A DNA stretch of 62,100 nt from contig NZ_QDAE01000019.1 in the NCBI RefSeq assembly GCF_003075455.1, positions 1-62,100 of the forward strand, written 5' to 3'. The DNA is from Arthrobacter sp. Bz4. Its GTDB lineage: Bacteria > Actinomycetota > Actinomycetes > Actinomycetales > Micrococcaceae. Position 1 is the stretch's first letter. Each line of letters starts with the position of its first letter. The notes beneath the pieces were generated by a model, which was given only the letters and a program-made list of their open reading frames with translations, was not told where the DNA came from and searched no databases. Below are positions 46,770-54,308 of this stretch, in pieces. The translations under genes were made by a program, and so were the position numbers.

Positions 46770-47897
46770 GTGGAAACTTCGCTGAAGAAGTACGATCCCT
46801 ACCTCCCGCAGACCCCACCGATGGCCGGGGACGACCCGGTCGTGCAATGGCTGCTCCAAGGCGATCCAGCGATCCGTTGGCAGGTGTTGCACGACCTCCT
46901 CGATGCCCCACAGGATGAGGTGGAAGTTGAACGGGCGCGGGTGGCACACGAAGGGTGGGGCGCTGGGCTACTCGCGCTGCGAGCCCCTGACGGACATTGG
47001 GCGGGCGGGGCATGCTTCCCGAATACCGCGGCGTTCGCCGAAAGTACCGCGCGGGCCCTGGCTGCCGGCGGGCCACCTCCACCGTTCCCGACCCCCGACG
47101 CGGAACCGACCGAGACGCCAGGTGAGCCACCCGGCGAGGAACCGGAGCAACCATGGATCGCTACCTATCCGGTGTTGCTCGACCTGTGCCACCTGGGCGT
47201 ACCGCCGGGCAGCGCGGTGATGCGGGAGACAGCGCAACTGGTCGCCCACAACTGCCGGTGGGAGTATGAGGGGTTGCCGTTCTTCGCCGGGGAAGTCGAC
47301 TGCTGCATCAACGCTGGCACTATTCTGATCGGCACCTACCTGGGCATCGACGTCGACCCGGTGGTGCAGCGGATCGTGGCCGATCAGCTGCCTGACGGTG
47401 GCTGGAACTGCTGGGCCGAGGCGCGTTCGGCAGCGGGATCGTTCGCCAGCACTCTTGACGTGGTTGACGCCTTGCTGAGGTGGGAGCGACACACCGGTGG
47501 ATCCGACGAAGTCCGCCGGGCGCGCCACGAGGGCGAAGAGTATCTGCTTCGACGCAGCCTGTTCCGTTCGTTGCGCACCGGGGAACTGGTGAACCCCCGA
47601 TGGCTGCAATTCTCCTACCCTCCACGCTGGCACTATGACCTGCTCAAGGCGACGAGCTACTTCGCCCTGCGTGGCGGCCCGGCCGATCCGCGGCTGGTTG
47701 AGGCGATTGAACAAGTTCGCGCCAAGCGTCAGCCAAACGGATGTTGGCTGCTGGAGGGCACTCACCCTGGGGCGGTTCACTTTCGATTCGAAGGACCCGA
47801 TGGCACCTCGAGTCGGTGGAACACCCTCAGGGCTCTCCGTGTTCTGCGCTGGTACGACGCAGCAAGTCCTTCCAACGAAGCATGCGTGACACCGTGA
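46770..47897 (+). CDS. Alpha/alpha-toroid (prenyltransferase/squalene-cyclase-like) protein
   Basis: A protein of about 375 residues with repeated helical hairpins and QW-like repeats: APDGHWAGGACFP, LPDGGWNCWAEARS and QPNGCWLLEGTHPG, each a DGxW-type turn. This resembles the terpenoid cyclase/prenyltransferase toroid fold. The catalytic DXDD of squalene cyclases is not seen, so enzymatic activity is doubtful. The GTG at 46770 is my choice; ATG 46821 is another option, and the frame extends back into the ADH gene. It begins about 155 bases after the ADH. Confidence 0.72.
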   Translation: METSLKKYDPYLPQTPPMAGDDPVVQWLLQGDPAIRWQVLHDLLDAPQDEVEVERARVAHEGWGAGLLALRAPDGHWAGGACFPNTAAFAESTARALAAGGPPPPFPTPDAEPTETPGEPPGEEPEQPWIATYPVLLDLCHLGVPPGSAVMRETAQLVAHNCRWEYEGLPFFAGEVDCCINAGTILIGTYLGIDVDPVVQRIVADQLPDGGWNCWAEARSAAGSFASTLDVVDALLRWERHTGGSDEVRRARHEGEEYLLRRSLFRSLRTGELVNPRWLQFSYPPRWHYDLLKATSYFALRGGPADPRLVEAIEQVRAKRQPNGCWLLEGTHPGAVHFRFEGPDGTSSRWNTLRALRVLRWYDAASPSNEACVTP

Positions 47898-48279
47898 CAA
47901 GGGCGCGGACATGCCGCGTCGCAGTTGGCAGCTGACGCCCCGCAACGTGATGCTCGGGAATGCCTTGGGCATCTCGACTGGCATCTCCGGCACCCCGCTC
48001 CAGCCTCAGGTGCGGCCGGTCTCATGAGCCCACATGGCGAGCTCGACCCGATTACGCGCGCCGAGCCACCGTGAGGAGCACTTGCTCCTCACGGGAGGTG
48101 AGCGGTGCTATCGGCTGCGCGGATCCACATGCCCCATGTATGGCATCAAGAGTCATATGGAACCTGATTGAAGAAGCACATATTTGGAACCGATGGTTCA
48201 CAGGCGGCTGCGGGCTGATGTAACGCGCTAGGGGATTCTCGTGTGGGACGGTTCGTTGGCGCAAATCTAGACTTATGGG
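47898..48279. other. Intergenic stretch containing a LuxR remnant
   Basis: Apart from the minus-strand LuxR-type remnant at 48006-48112 no gene, repeat or RNA is seen. The last 100 bases hold the promoter of the following small gene. Confidence 0.45.
48006..48112 (-). pseudogene. Remnant of a LuxR-type HTH with its middle removed
   Basis: On the minus strand PLTSREEQVLLTVARRA, the start of a LuxR helix-turn-helix, stops; in the next frame GARNRVELAMWAHETGRT follows, which resembles the last helix of the same domain (RVQAVxxAYETG) and ends at TGA 48006. The recognition helix region between the two (about 25 residues) is absent. The receiver domain is not found upstream. This is an internally deleted and frameshifted remnant of a NarL/LuxR regulator. 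Confidence 0.55.
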
Positions 48280-48591
48280 ATGAAGCCGTTCGAAGTCACT
48301 ATCGATGATGAGCTGTTCCGGATCAGTGAGAGAAGGCAGCCAGATGGAGGCCTCAGCTATGATTTCGCGTGGCTCAACGGCCCAGCAGGGGGAGCCTACG
48401 GGTTCACCGTAGGTAAGTTCGCGGCCGGGTCGGCAGGGCATACACCAGATGACACGGCGCGTATGACCGAAGACGAACTGCTCGATGAAGTACGAGGGTT
48501 CGTGGAGTCATTCCACGAACTTGGCGGGATAGGAGAAGAAGACTTCCCCGAACACATCCCGGCGAGGATCAGCGGACAACTCGAGCAGTAG
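48280..48591 (+). CDS. Hypothetical protein, 103 residues
   Basis: A small acidic soluble protein (FEVTIDDELFRISERRQPDG, then GLSYDFAWLNGPAGGAYGFT and a C-terminal helix ELLDEVRGFVESFHELGGIG). I do not recognise a family. The composition and strand-helix pattern look like a real folded protein. The ATG has no strong ribosome site. It stands alone. Confidence 0.65.
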   Translation: MKPFEVTIDDELFRISERRQPDGGLSYDFAWLNGPAGGAYGFTVGKFAAGSAGHTPDDTARMTEDELLDEVRGFVESFHELGGIGEEDFPEHIPARISGQLEQ

Positions 48592-48783
48592 AGATCCATC
48601 TACGCCTCGCGAAGCACCTGCCCCGCAGGAGGATCTCCCACCGCAACACACCTCGTTGAGGTCCGGCGAGATGAGAGAAAGCGCTAAACCCGATTCGCGG
48701 AGGTGCAGAGGGAATTATTACGCGCTGAACTATGGCTGTAGCGGACGTTGAGTGTCCTGATCTGTTGCCTACTGCACCGCAAC

Positions 48784-49059
48784 CTATGGGTTAGAAGTGT
48801 GGCTAGTTTGAGAATGTTCAAGCGACGGGGCAAAGGCGCGGATCACAATAGCAGCACCGATCAGCGTTGTCCCCATCGGTATCATCGCCCACCGAACTAA
48901 GGTGAGGACGATTTCTACTGCCCCAACTCCAATAGCCGCCGTTTGGCCCACGGTTTGCGCGAGAAGGCCGATCAACAACGGGAGCAGAAGCAGCACAAAT
49001 CCACCGCCGATGATTAGTACGACACCCCATTGAATGCACTTCTTTGCGGTTGACTCCAT
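48784..49059 (-). CDS. Small two-to-three-helix membrane protein
   Basis: A 91-residue protein with hydrophobic segments at about residues 10-36 (WGVVLIIGGGFVLLLLPLLI), 40-53 and 60-75. The tail is polar (SLEHSQTSHTSNP). No family is recognised. It is a single gene. Confidence 0.6.
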   Translation of the reverse strand: MESTAKKCIQWGVVLIIGGGFVLLLLPLLIGLLAQTVGQTAAIGVGAVEIVLTLVRWAMIPMGTTLIGAAIVIRAFAPSLEHSQTSHTSNP

Positions 49060-49324
49060 TGTTCCCCCAATTTCGAGCGACTACGTGTCAGCGAGTCTAA
49101 TCACTGAGGGCATTAAAAGAACTACCCTCAGCTCTTTTGCGGAAATCCGTACCGCTCCAACGCAGCGGATAGGCGTCCCTAAGTCGGTCCACTACCGCAA
49201 CCCCCTGGGTCCATCGCAGTGCAGCGTCGGAGCATCGACCCATGAGACGGATACGCCTTTGGCTGGAGCAAGAGATCGGAGACAGGCTCTGTTGCAAGGC
49301 GAGACCGGACGCTAAGCTCCCCAT

Positions 49325-49840
49325 ATGGGGGAACAAACTACGCCGCTGGCAAGCGCCTTTTTCAGGATGGTCATCTTCGGGGGCATGGTCGGCATCGCGA
49401 CCAGCCTCGCCCTGCACATCCTGGGCTCCTTAACATCAGGTTTTCCGCACCTGATGACCGTGTTCGGGCAGTCCGGATTGGCGTTCCTGACCGGCTTGCC
49501 GGTCGCCGCGTCGGCAGCCGCACCGGCCCTCGGAATGCATAAGTTGGTTGAAGCCAAAAAGTCCGGACTTCGAATCCCTGCCGCCGCCCTCGGTGCTGTG
49601 CTGGGCCCGTTGGCCGCGGTCAGCCTGCTTACGGGCGGTCCACCCTTCCAAGCGCCGATACCAGCGCTCGGATGGGTCTTGTTCCTCCCCGCCGCCGCAT
49701 TGGCCGCTATCCACTTCACCAAACCCCTTCGGCGAAGTCAGGTACCGCCAGATATTGTGATCCCCCCTGCCGCATTGAACCCGCCGGCGAAAGTGTCCGC
49801 TGAGGGATCGGTCAGCGGGACGGTCGAAGCATGCGATTGA
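49325..49840 (+). CDS. Membrane protein of unknown function, 171 residues
   Basis: Four predicted helices: about residues 12-33, 42-66, 85-103 and 110-130. The C-terminal 35 residues are polar and Pro/Ala-rich. No family is recognised. Its end overlaps the 3' end of a convergent small membrane-protein gene by 29 bases. Confidence 0.65.
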   Translation: MGEQTTPLASAFFRMVIFGGMVGIATSLALHILGSLTSGFPHLMTVFGQSGLAFLTGLPVAASAAAPALGMHKLVEAKKSGLRIPAAALGAVLGPLAAVSLLTGGPPFQAPIPALGWVLFLPAAALAAIHFTKPLRRSQVPPDIVIPPAALNPPAKVSAEGSVSGTVEACD

Positions 49841-50060
49841 TGCAGTACCCGATCACAACGGTACTGACGATCGCCAAGAGAACACTTCCTGGCCAACCAA
49901 GCGCTGGTTCCATCGAGCAGGTGGACGTTGCCTCGGACTCCGGTATGTAGTCAGTGCATCGGCCTGACTGAAGTGCATAATTCAACGCGTTCAGCATGAT
50001 AATCAGCCCGCAGAGCAGAGCCCATGAGACCCTGGCTCTGGGATTCTCCTCGGCATTCAT
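49812..50060 (-). CDS. Small two-helix membrane protein
   Basis: An 82-residue protein with helices at about 11-30 (VSWALLCGLIIMLNALNYAL) and 54-74 (WPGSVLLAIVSTVVIGYCIN). The external loop has two cysteines (GRCTDYIPESEATSTC) that could form a disulfide. No family is recognised. It converges with the 171-residue membrane protein. Confidence 0.6.
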   Translation of the reverse strand: MNAEENPRARVSWALLCGLIIMLNALNYALQSGRCTDYIPESEATSTCSMEPALGWPGSVLLAIVSTVVIGYCINRMLRPSR

Positions 50061-50332
50061 AATGCGAAGCCTATGGTGTTAGCTCGACAATCACCTTGGG
50101 CGAGGTCGGATTGGGGTCGGATCGCAACCTTCGATGGCACATTCGTATGGCAATGGGACCGGCATTCGAAATGCTACGGGCTTTAGGCTTACGGCATGGG
50201 CCAAACAGTTTGGATTGTCTGTCAGGACGAAACTCCTCACAATACTGTTCTCGGTGTGTTCGAGTGAACCGCCCTGGGTTTCGATTCAGGCGTGTCCGTA
50301 AGCCAGCGCCACCGGGCAGCCACCGGCTGCGT

Positions 50333-50857
50333 TCAGACGGGAGACGGCGGAAGCTGAAAGATGAACCGGTCATCGGGGGGCCAAGTGTGCTCGTCGTCGC
50401 ACTGGTAGCCGCGAAGCCACGCTTGGCCGTCTACGACGCGCAGATAGAAGCCTTTCGGATACTCGTCGTCCTCACTAAGCGCTTCAGCGGCCACCGTGAG
50501 GGCACCATCGGGCGCGCTCCCCGACGACATCACCGAATCGCGAGACGCTGCCTGCTCATTGAGAGCCATCCGTAAAAAGGGTGCAGTATCCACCGGGCAC
50601 AGCAACAGGCCCTGTTGATGCGCACTGTCGAAAATCTGCGCGAGCGTCGCCCCATGCGGAAGCCCTAGTTCAGCGACAGTACGCTCTGTGACCACGACCC
50701 GCCGAGATGCCTGGTTGCCGAAAATGACGTCCCCAATCAGCGTCTCCGCGTGACCATTAACCAAGATGCCATGCGCGCTCAGGCTGTCCATAAGTTGCCG
50801 CCGGGAAAGCCCTCCGACGCGGACTTCGAGTCGTCCGACCGGAGATCTGTCTGACAT
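50333..50857 (-). CDS. Hypothetical protein, 174 residues
   Basis: A soluble protein without signal or membrane segment. Features are VGRLEVRVGGLSRRQLMDSL at the N-terminus, VVVTERTVAELGLPHGATLA in the middle and YLRVVDGQAWLRGYQCDDEH near the end. I recognise no family. The ordered secondary-structure pattern and the ATG with AGGAGACTC upstream suggest a real gene. Confidence 0.65.
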   Translation of the reverse strand: MSDRSPVGRLEVRVGGLSRRQLMDSLSAHGILVNGHAETLIGDVIFGNQASRRVVVTERTVAELGLPHGATLAQIFDSAHQQGLLLCPVDTAPFLRMALNEQAASRDSVMSSGSAPDGALTVAAEALSEDDEYPKGFYLRVVDGQAWLRGYQCDDEHTWPPDDRFIFQLPPSPV

Positions 50858-51023
50858 GAGTCTCCTAGAGATAAGCGTTTGCTACAGGCTGGCACCCAAC
50901 GCCAAGCTAGACCGGATCGCCGGGCGCAATGAAGCTTATCCAACGGGGTCGCTCAGTTACACGCCGACGCACCCTTTTGCCGATCGCTTATCGGAACGTT
51001 GACGACAGCTCAGAAAGCGGGGT

Positions 51024-51530
51024 CTAAGTGTCGATCCAGTAACGGAGCTTTGCTGTCGTAGCAGTATCAGCCGCCAGAGGCGCCTCACGGACACCGCCGC
51101 AGTTCTCAATTGTGGACCTGGACGCGTGATTGTCGGCCTCGCACGTCACCAGAACCTGATCAATTCCGAGTCGCTTTGCTTCAAGAAGGGCGAGCTTTAG
51201 TATTTGATGAGCGTATCCGCGCCTCCTGAACTGGGGGCGAACGGCATATCCAATGTGTCCACCGACCGTCCGAAGAAACGTATTCAGATTATGGCGGATC
51301 GAAACCCGTCCGACGATGCTCCCGTCAACTTCCGCGATGAGGAAGGTAGCCGGGACACGCCCGACAGAGAGATCTCGACCCTGTCGAATTGCTTCAAGGT
51401 CGACCAGGAAGTCCGTCCAGTCGTCCCCGGGGTCATAACTCAAGAGGAAGTCGAATTGGTCTACAGCAAGTTCCTTCTGGGCGAGTAGCGCCTGATCCAT
51501 ATCGGATTCGGAAAGAGAACGTAATTCCAT
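51024..51530 (-). CDS. GNAT-family N-acetyltransferase
   Basis: A 168-residue acyltransferase. The acetyl-CoA loop is VRPQFRRRGYAHQILKLALL (R/Q-x-x-R-G-x-A, about residues 112-131), preceded by the beta-strand VGRVSIRHNLN and the GHIGYAV strand, and followed by VLVTCEADNHASRSTIENCG. This matches the type predicted to acetylate small molecules. The start at 51530 gives the family N-terminus MELRSLSESD; the frame extends 19 codons further. Substrate unknown. Confidence 0.88.
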   Translation of the reverse strand: MELRSLSESDMDQALLAQKELAVDQFDFLLSYDPGDDWTDFLVDLEAIRQGRDLSVGRVPATFLIAEVDGSIVGRVSIRHNLNTFLRTVGGHIGYAVRPQFRRRGYAHQILKLALLEAKRLGIDQVLVTCEADNHASRSTIENCGGVREAPLAADTATTAKLRYWIDT

Positions 51531-51711
51531 GAGTTCCGACGATACAGACGACGCACCGTCCAGGCCACCCGTTAACCTGCGCAGCACGAAGCTGCGTGGT
51601 CCCCGTCTAGCTCACCGGAACGTCATTGAAGCGCCCGTGAGCCGGTCTTGTACCGCGAGACGCTCTCCGGGCAAAAGACTCCCCCGCGCAGGTGTTGCCT
51701 CGACCAACAAA

Positions 51712-51750
51712 TCCGGGGTAGCTCAACCGCTACAGAGCGCCGAGCCGGCC
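51712..51750 (+). other. tRNA 5'-half-like fragment
   Basis: TCCGGGGTAGCTCAACCG (51712-51729) followed by GAGC (51735-51738) resembles an acceptor strand and D-arm of a tRNA. The D loop has two extra bases and no anticodon or T arm follows, so it is not a functional tRNA. It lies beside a degenerate repeat that recurs at 57.7 kb. Confidence 0.3.
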
Positions 51751-51764
51751 GTGGAACCATAATA

Positions 51765-51805
51765 AAAACCCTCACCGAAGTCATGTACCTTCCTCGTCAC
51801 TCCCC
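51765..51805. repeat. Degenerate direct repeat, copy 1
   Basis: 31 of 41 positions match 57708-57748, including AAGTCATGTAC without change. It overlaps the 3' end of the broken membrane-protein gene. Confidence 0.5.
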
Positions 51806-52312
51806 ACGAGAGCATTTCTGGAGGGCCAGTGCAGCCAGTTGAGCACGACCATCGCCCAAGTCGCGAAGCCGAACAGGACGAACAGTGCGCCGGTAAAGCA
51901 CCCCAGCCCACCGTCGCTAGACGCAGCGAAACTTGGAGAAAAGTGGCCGAGCACGTTGGCGAGCACCCAGGTCACAACCACAGCGAACACCGTAGCCGCG
52001 CAGATGATGACAAACCCGCGCAGCGGCCTGAGGGATACGGTCGAATCCCCAGAACTGGGTGTTGAAGCCGAAAAAGACGATGAACAGAATCGCCCAGAAC
52101 AATGCCGCATTGAACGGCAGCGGATAAAACGCCCAGGGACTCGTAGTCGGGTCTGCAAGCAGATACCACGACGCGAGCGCCAACACCACCACAACACCCA
52201 GGTTCGAGATACCGAACAGGAACCACCGTGTTCGCGTCGTGTCTGGAACTCTGTCAATTGGAACCTCAGCGTCGGCATCCCTGCCGACCGTCGTCGAAAA
52301 ATCCATCTTCAC
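51781..52312 (-). pseudogene. Frameshifted four-helix membrane protein gene
   Basis: The 5' part (from 52312) encodes a signal-less membrane protein with LFGISNLGVVVVLALASWYL and FNAALFWAILFIVFFGFNTQ, then FWGFDRIPQ; here the frame breaks. The continuation PLRGFVIICAATVFAVVVTW and ALFVLFGFATWAMVVLNWLH lies in the next frame to 51781. Removing one base from the GGCC run near 52027 restores a single protein of about 177 residues. No family is recognised. It precedes nothing in its direction but follows the butanediol dehydrogenase gene's end on the opposite side, so it is probably part of the acetoin module. Assembly error is possible. Confidence 0.7.
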
Positions 52313-52354
52313 GCCTCATCTCACGTTGCTTTCGTCTTTGAACGCACCGGGAGG

Positions 52355-53410
52355 CTACGGGTGGACCAGAATCTTCACCGCGGTGTCATTGTGGTTGATC
52401 AAGGTATCGAACCCCTTGTCGACCAGGTCTTCCAGCGCGATCCTGCCGGTGATGAATGGCTTGAGGTCCACCTTGCCGTCCTGGACCAGCCTGATCGCCT
52501 CGGCGTGGTCGCGCACGTAGGCGATTGTGCCCCGCAAATCGATCTCCTTCAGCACGATTTTCTGCATATCCACCGTCGCCGGATGACCCCAGATGGACAC
52601 GTTCACCACCACACCGGCGGGCTTTACGGCACTGAGTAACGTATCCAGCACGGCATTGACGCCGGCACATTCGAAGGCCACATCCGCGCCGACGCTATCC
52701 GTGATTTCCTGTACCCGTGTCTGGACGTCTTCCTGACTCGGATCGATCACGTAGTCCGCGACCCCGCTGGAGCGTGCCTTTTCCTTGCGGGCCGCGCTGA
52801 GCTCGCTGATGATTGTAGTGACACCCCTACTTTTCAAAACGGCCGCCGTCAGCAGCCCGATGGGTCCGGAACCGCCGATCAGTGCGACGTCGCCTGTCTT
52901 GGCACCGCTGCGGGTCACCGCGTGGTGGGCAACCGACAGCGGCTCGATCAACGCGGCCTCATCCAACGGAATGTCACCGATTTTATGAACCCACCTCGTG
53001 TCCACAACAATTCTCTCGCCGAGACCGCCGCCCCCGCCGGACAAGCCAATGAAGCCCATCTTCGTGCACAGATGATAGTTGCCTGCCTTGCAGGGTGCGC
53101 ACACGTCGCACACGAAATAGGGTTCGACGACGACATTGTCGCCGACTGCTAGTTCGTCAACACCTTCCCCGACCTCCACAATCGTCCCGGAGAATTCGTG
53201 TCCCAGAGTGACTGGGGCTTCTTCTCCGGAGAGAGGATGGGGGTGTCCGGGCGATGGGACAAAGATGGGGCCTTCCAGGAACTCGTGGAGATCGGTTCCG
53301 CAGATGCCGCACCACGCAACCTGGATTTTTACTGTCCGGGCCCGCACCTCCGGCTCCGGAACATCCTCGATCCGAAGATCATTGCGGGCGTAAAACCGTG
53401 CTGCTTTCAT
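52355..53410 (-). CDS. 2,3-butanediol dehydrogenase, zinc-dependent
   Basis: A 351-residue medium-chain dehydrogenase of the (R,R)-butanediol/sorbitol type. Zinc ligands: Cys in WCGICGTDLHEF (about residue 34), TLGHEFSG (about 68-75) and Glu in EPLSVAHHAV (about 156). Structural zinc cysteines lie in YFVCDVCAPCKAGNYHLC. The cofactor loop is LIGGSGPIGLL (about 177-187). The segment GPIFVPSPGHPHPLSGEEAP is characteristic of bacterial butanediol dehydrogenases. It follows the acetoin reductase gene by 40 bases on the same strand. Confidence 0.92.
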   Translation of the reverse strand: MKAARFYARNDLRIEDVPEPEVRARTVKIQVAWCGICGTDLHEFLEGPIFVPSPGHPHPLSGEEAPVTLGHEFSGTIVEVGEGVDELAVGDNVVVEPYFVCDVCAPCKAGNYHLCTKMGFIGLSGGGGGLGERIVVDTRWVHKIGDIPLDEAALIEPLSVAHHAVTRSGAKTGDVALIGGSGPIGLLTAAVLKSRGVTTIISELSAARKEKARSSGVADYVIDPSQEDVQTRVQEITDSVGADVAFECAGVNAVLDTLLSAVKPAGVVVNVSIWGHPATVDMQKIVLKEIDLRGTIAYVRDHAEAIRLVQDGKVDLKPFITGRIALEDLVDKGFDTLINHNDTAVKILVHP

Positions 53411-53450
53411 CTTTTCTTCTTCCTTTGTATTGATGTCTGATTCGTCGGGC

Positions 53451-54236
53451 TCAGCTATACAGGATGCCGCCGTCTACGATCAGCGTTTGTCCGGTGACAT
53501 AGTCCGAATCCGGGCTGGCGAAGAAGGAGACTACCTTCGCGACGTCGTCGGGCGTCTCGATGCGGCCCAGGGCGATGGCTTTGACGTTCTCACTCAGGTT
53601 CTGACCGGCCGGCTTACCGTTGATCTTGCTCAGTTCCCGGTCGATCAACTCCCACATTCCCGTGCCCACAATGCCCGGCGCATAGGCATTTACGGTGATG
53701 CCTTTCGGCGCCAGCTCCTGCGCCGCGGCCTGGGTGATGCCCCGGACCGCGAACTTGGATGCCGAGTACGCCCCTAGAATCGGAAAGCCCTTCACGGCCG
53801 CAATCGAAGCGGCTGAGATGATCCTGCCACCGTGTTGAAGTTCATCGAACTTTGCAGCGGCCGCCTGGATGCCCCAGATCACGGAGTTCAGGTTAATCCG
53901 GAAGACCTGCTCCAGATCCTCCTCCGTGATCTCCAGCACCGGCCGAACCTGGGCGATGCCCGCGTTGTTGACGATTACGTCAAAGCCGCCGAGCTGCTGG
54001 CTGGCCGTCTCGACTGCGCCCACAACATCGGCCCGCCGCCCGACGTCGGCGGCGATGAAGACCGCCCGCCCCCCGCCGGCCTCAATTTCGGCAACTACGG
54101 CCTCGCCCTTCTCCTGCTGGGAATCAAGATCCGCCACGGCAACGTTGAATCCGTCCCGGGCCAATCTCAGCGCTATACCCCGGCCGATCCCTTGGCCGGC
54201 GCCGGTGACGAGGGCTACTTTGTTTTGAACAGTCAT
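53451..54236 (-). CDS. budC: Acetoin(diacetyl) reductase, short-chain dehydrogenase
   Basis: A 261-residue SDR. The cofactor motif is VTGAGQGIGRGIALRLARDG (about residues 10-29), NNAGIAQ (about 90-96), the catalytic Ser/Tyr/Lys in SAASIAAVKGFPILGAYSAS with K following, and QTLIVDGGILYS at the end. This closely fits BudC/acetoin reductases that interconvert diacetyl, acetoin and butanediol. It lies between the flavin monooxygenase and butanediol dehydrogenase genes, with 70-base and 40-base gaps. Confidence 0.93.
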   Translation of the reverse strand: MTVQNKVALVTGAGQGIGRGIALRLARDGFNVAVADLDSQQEKGEAVVAEIEAGGGRAVFIAADVGRRADVVGAVETASQQLGGFDVIVNNAGIAQVRPVLEITEEDLEQVFRINLNSVIWGIQAAAAKFDELQHGGRIISAASIAAVKGFPILGAYSASKFAVRGITQAAAQELAPKGITVNAYAPGIVGTGMWELIDRELSKINGKPAGQNLSENVKAIALGRIETPDDVAKVVSFFASPDSDYVTGQTLIVDGGILYS

Positions 54237-54308
54237 GTGGTTAGCATCCTTTCAGGCATGGCGACGGCTGCGCCATGTCGGCGCAGTCGTCGCCTGAATG
54301 GGGGGTTA

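Noticed and set aside
51712..51750. A tRNA gene on the plus strand
   Set aside because: Only an acceptor/D-arm-like piece is present, with an oversized loop and no anticodon arm.
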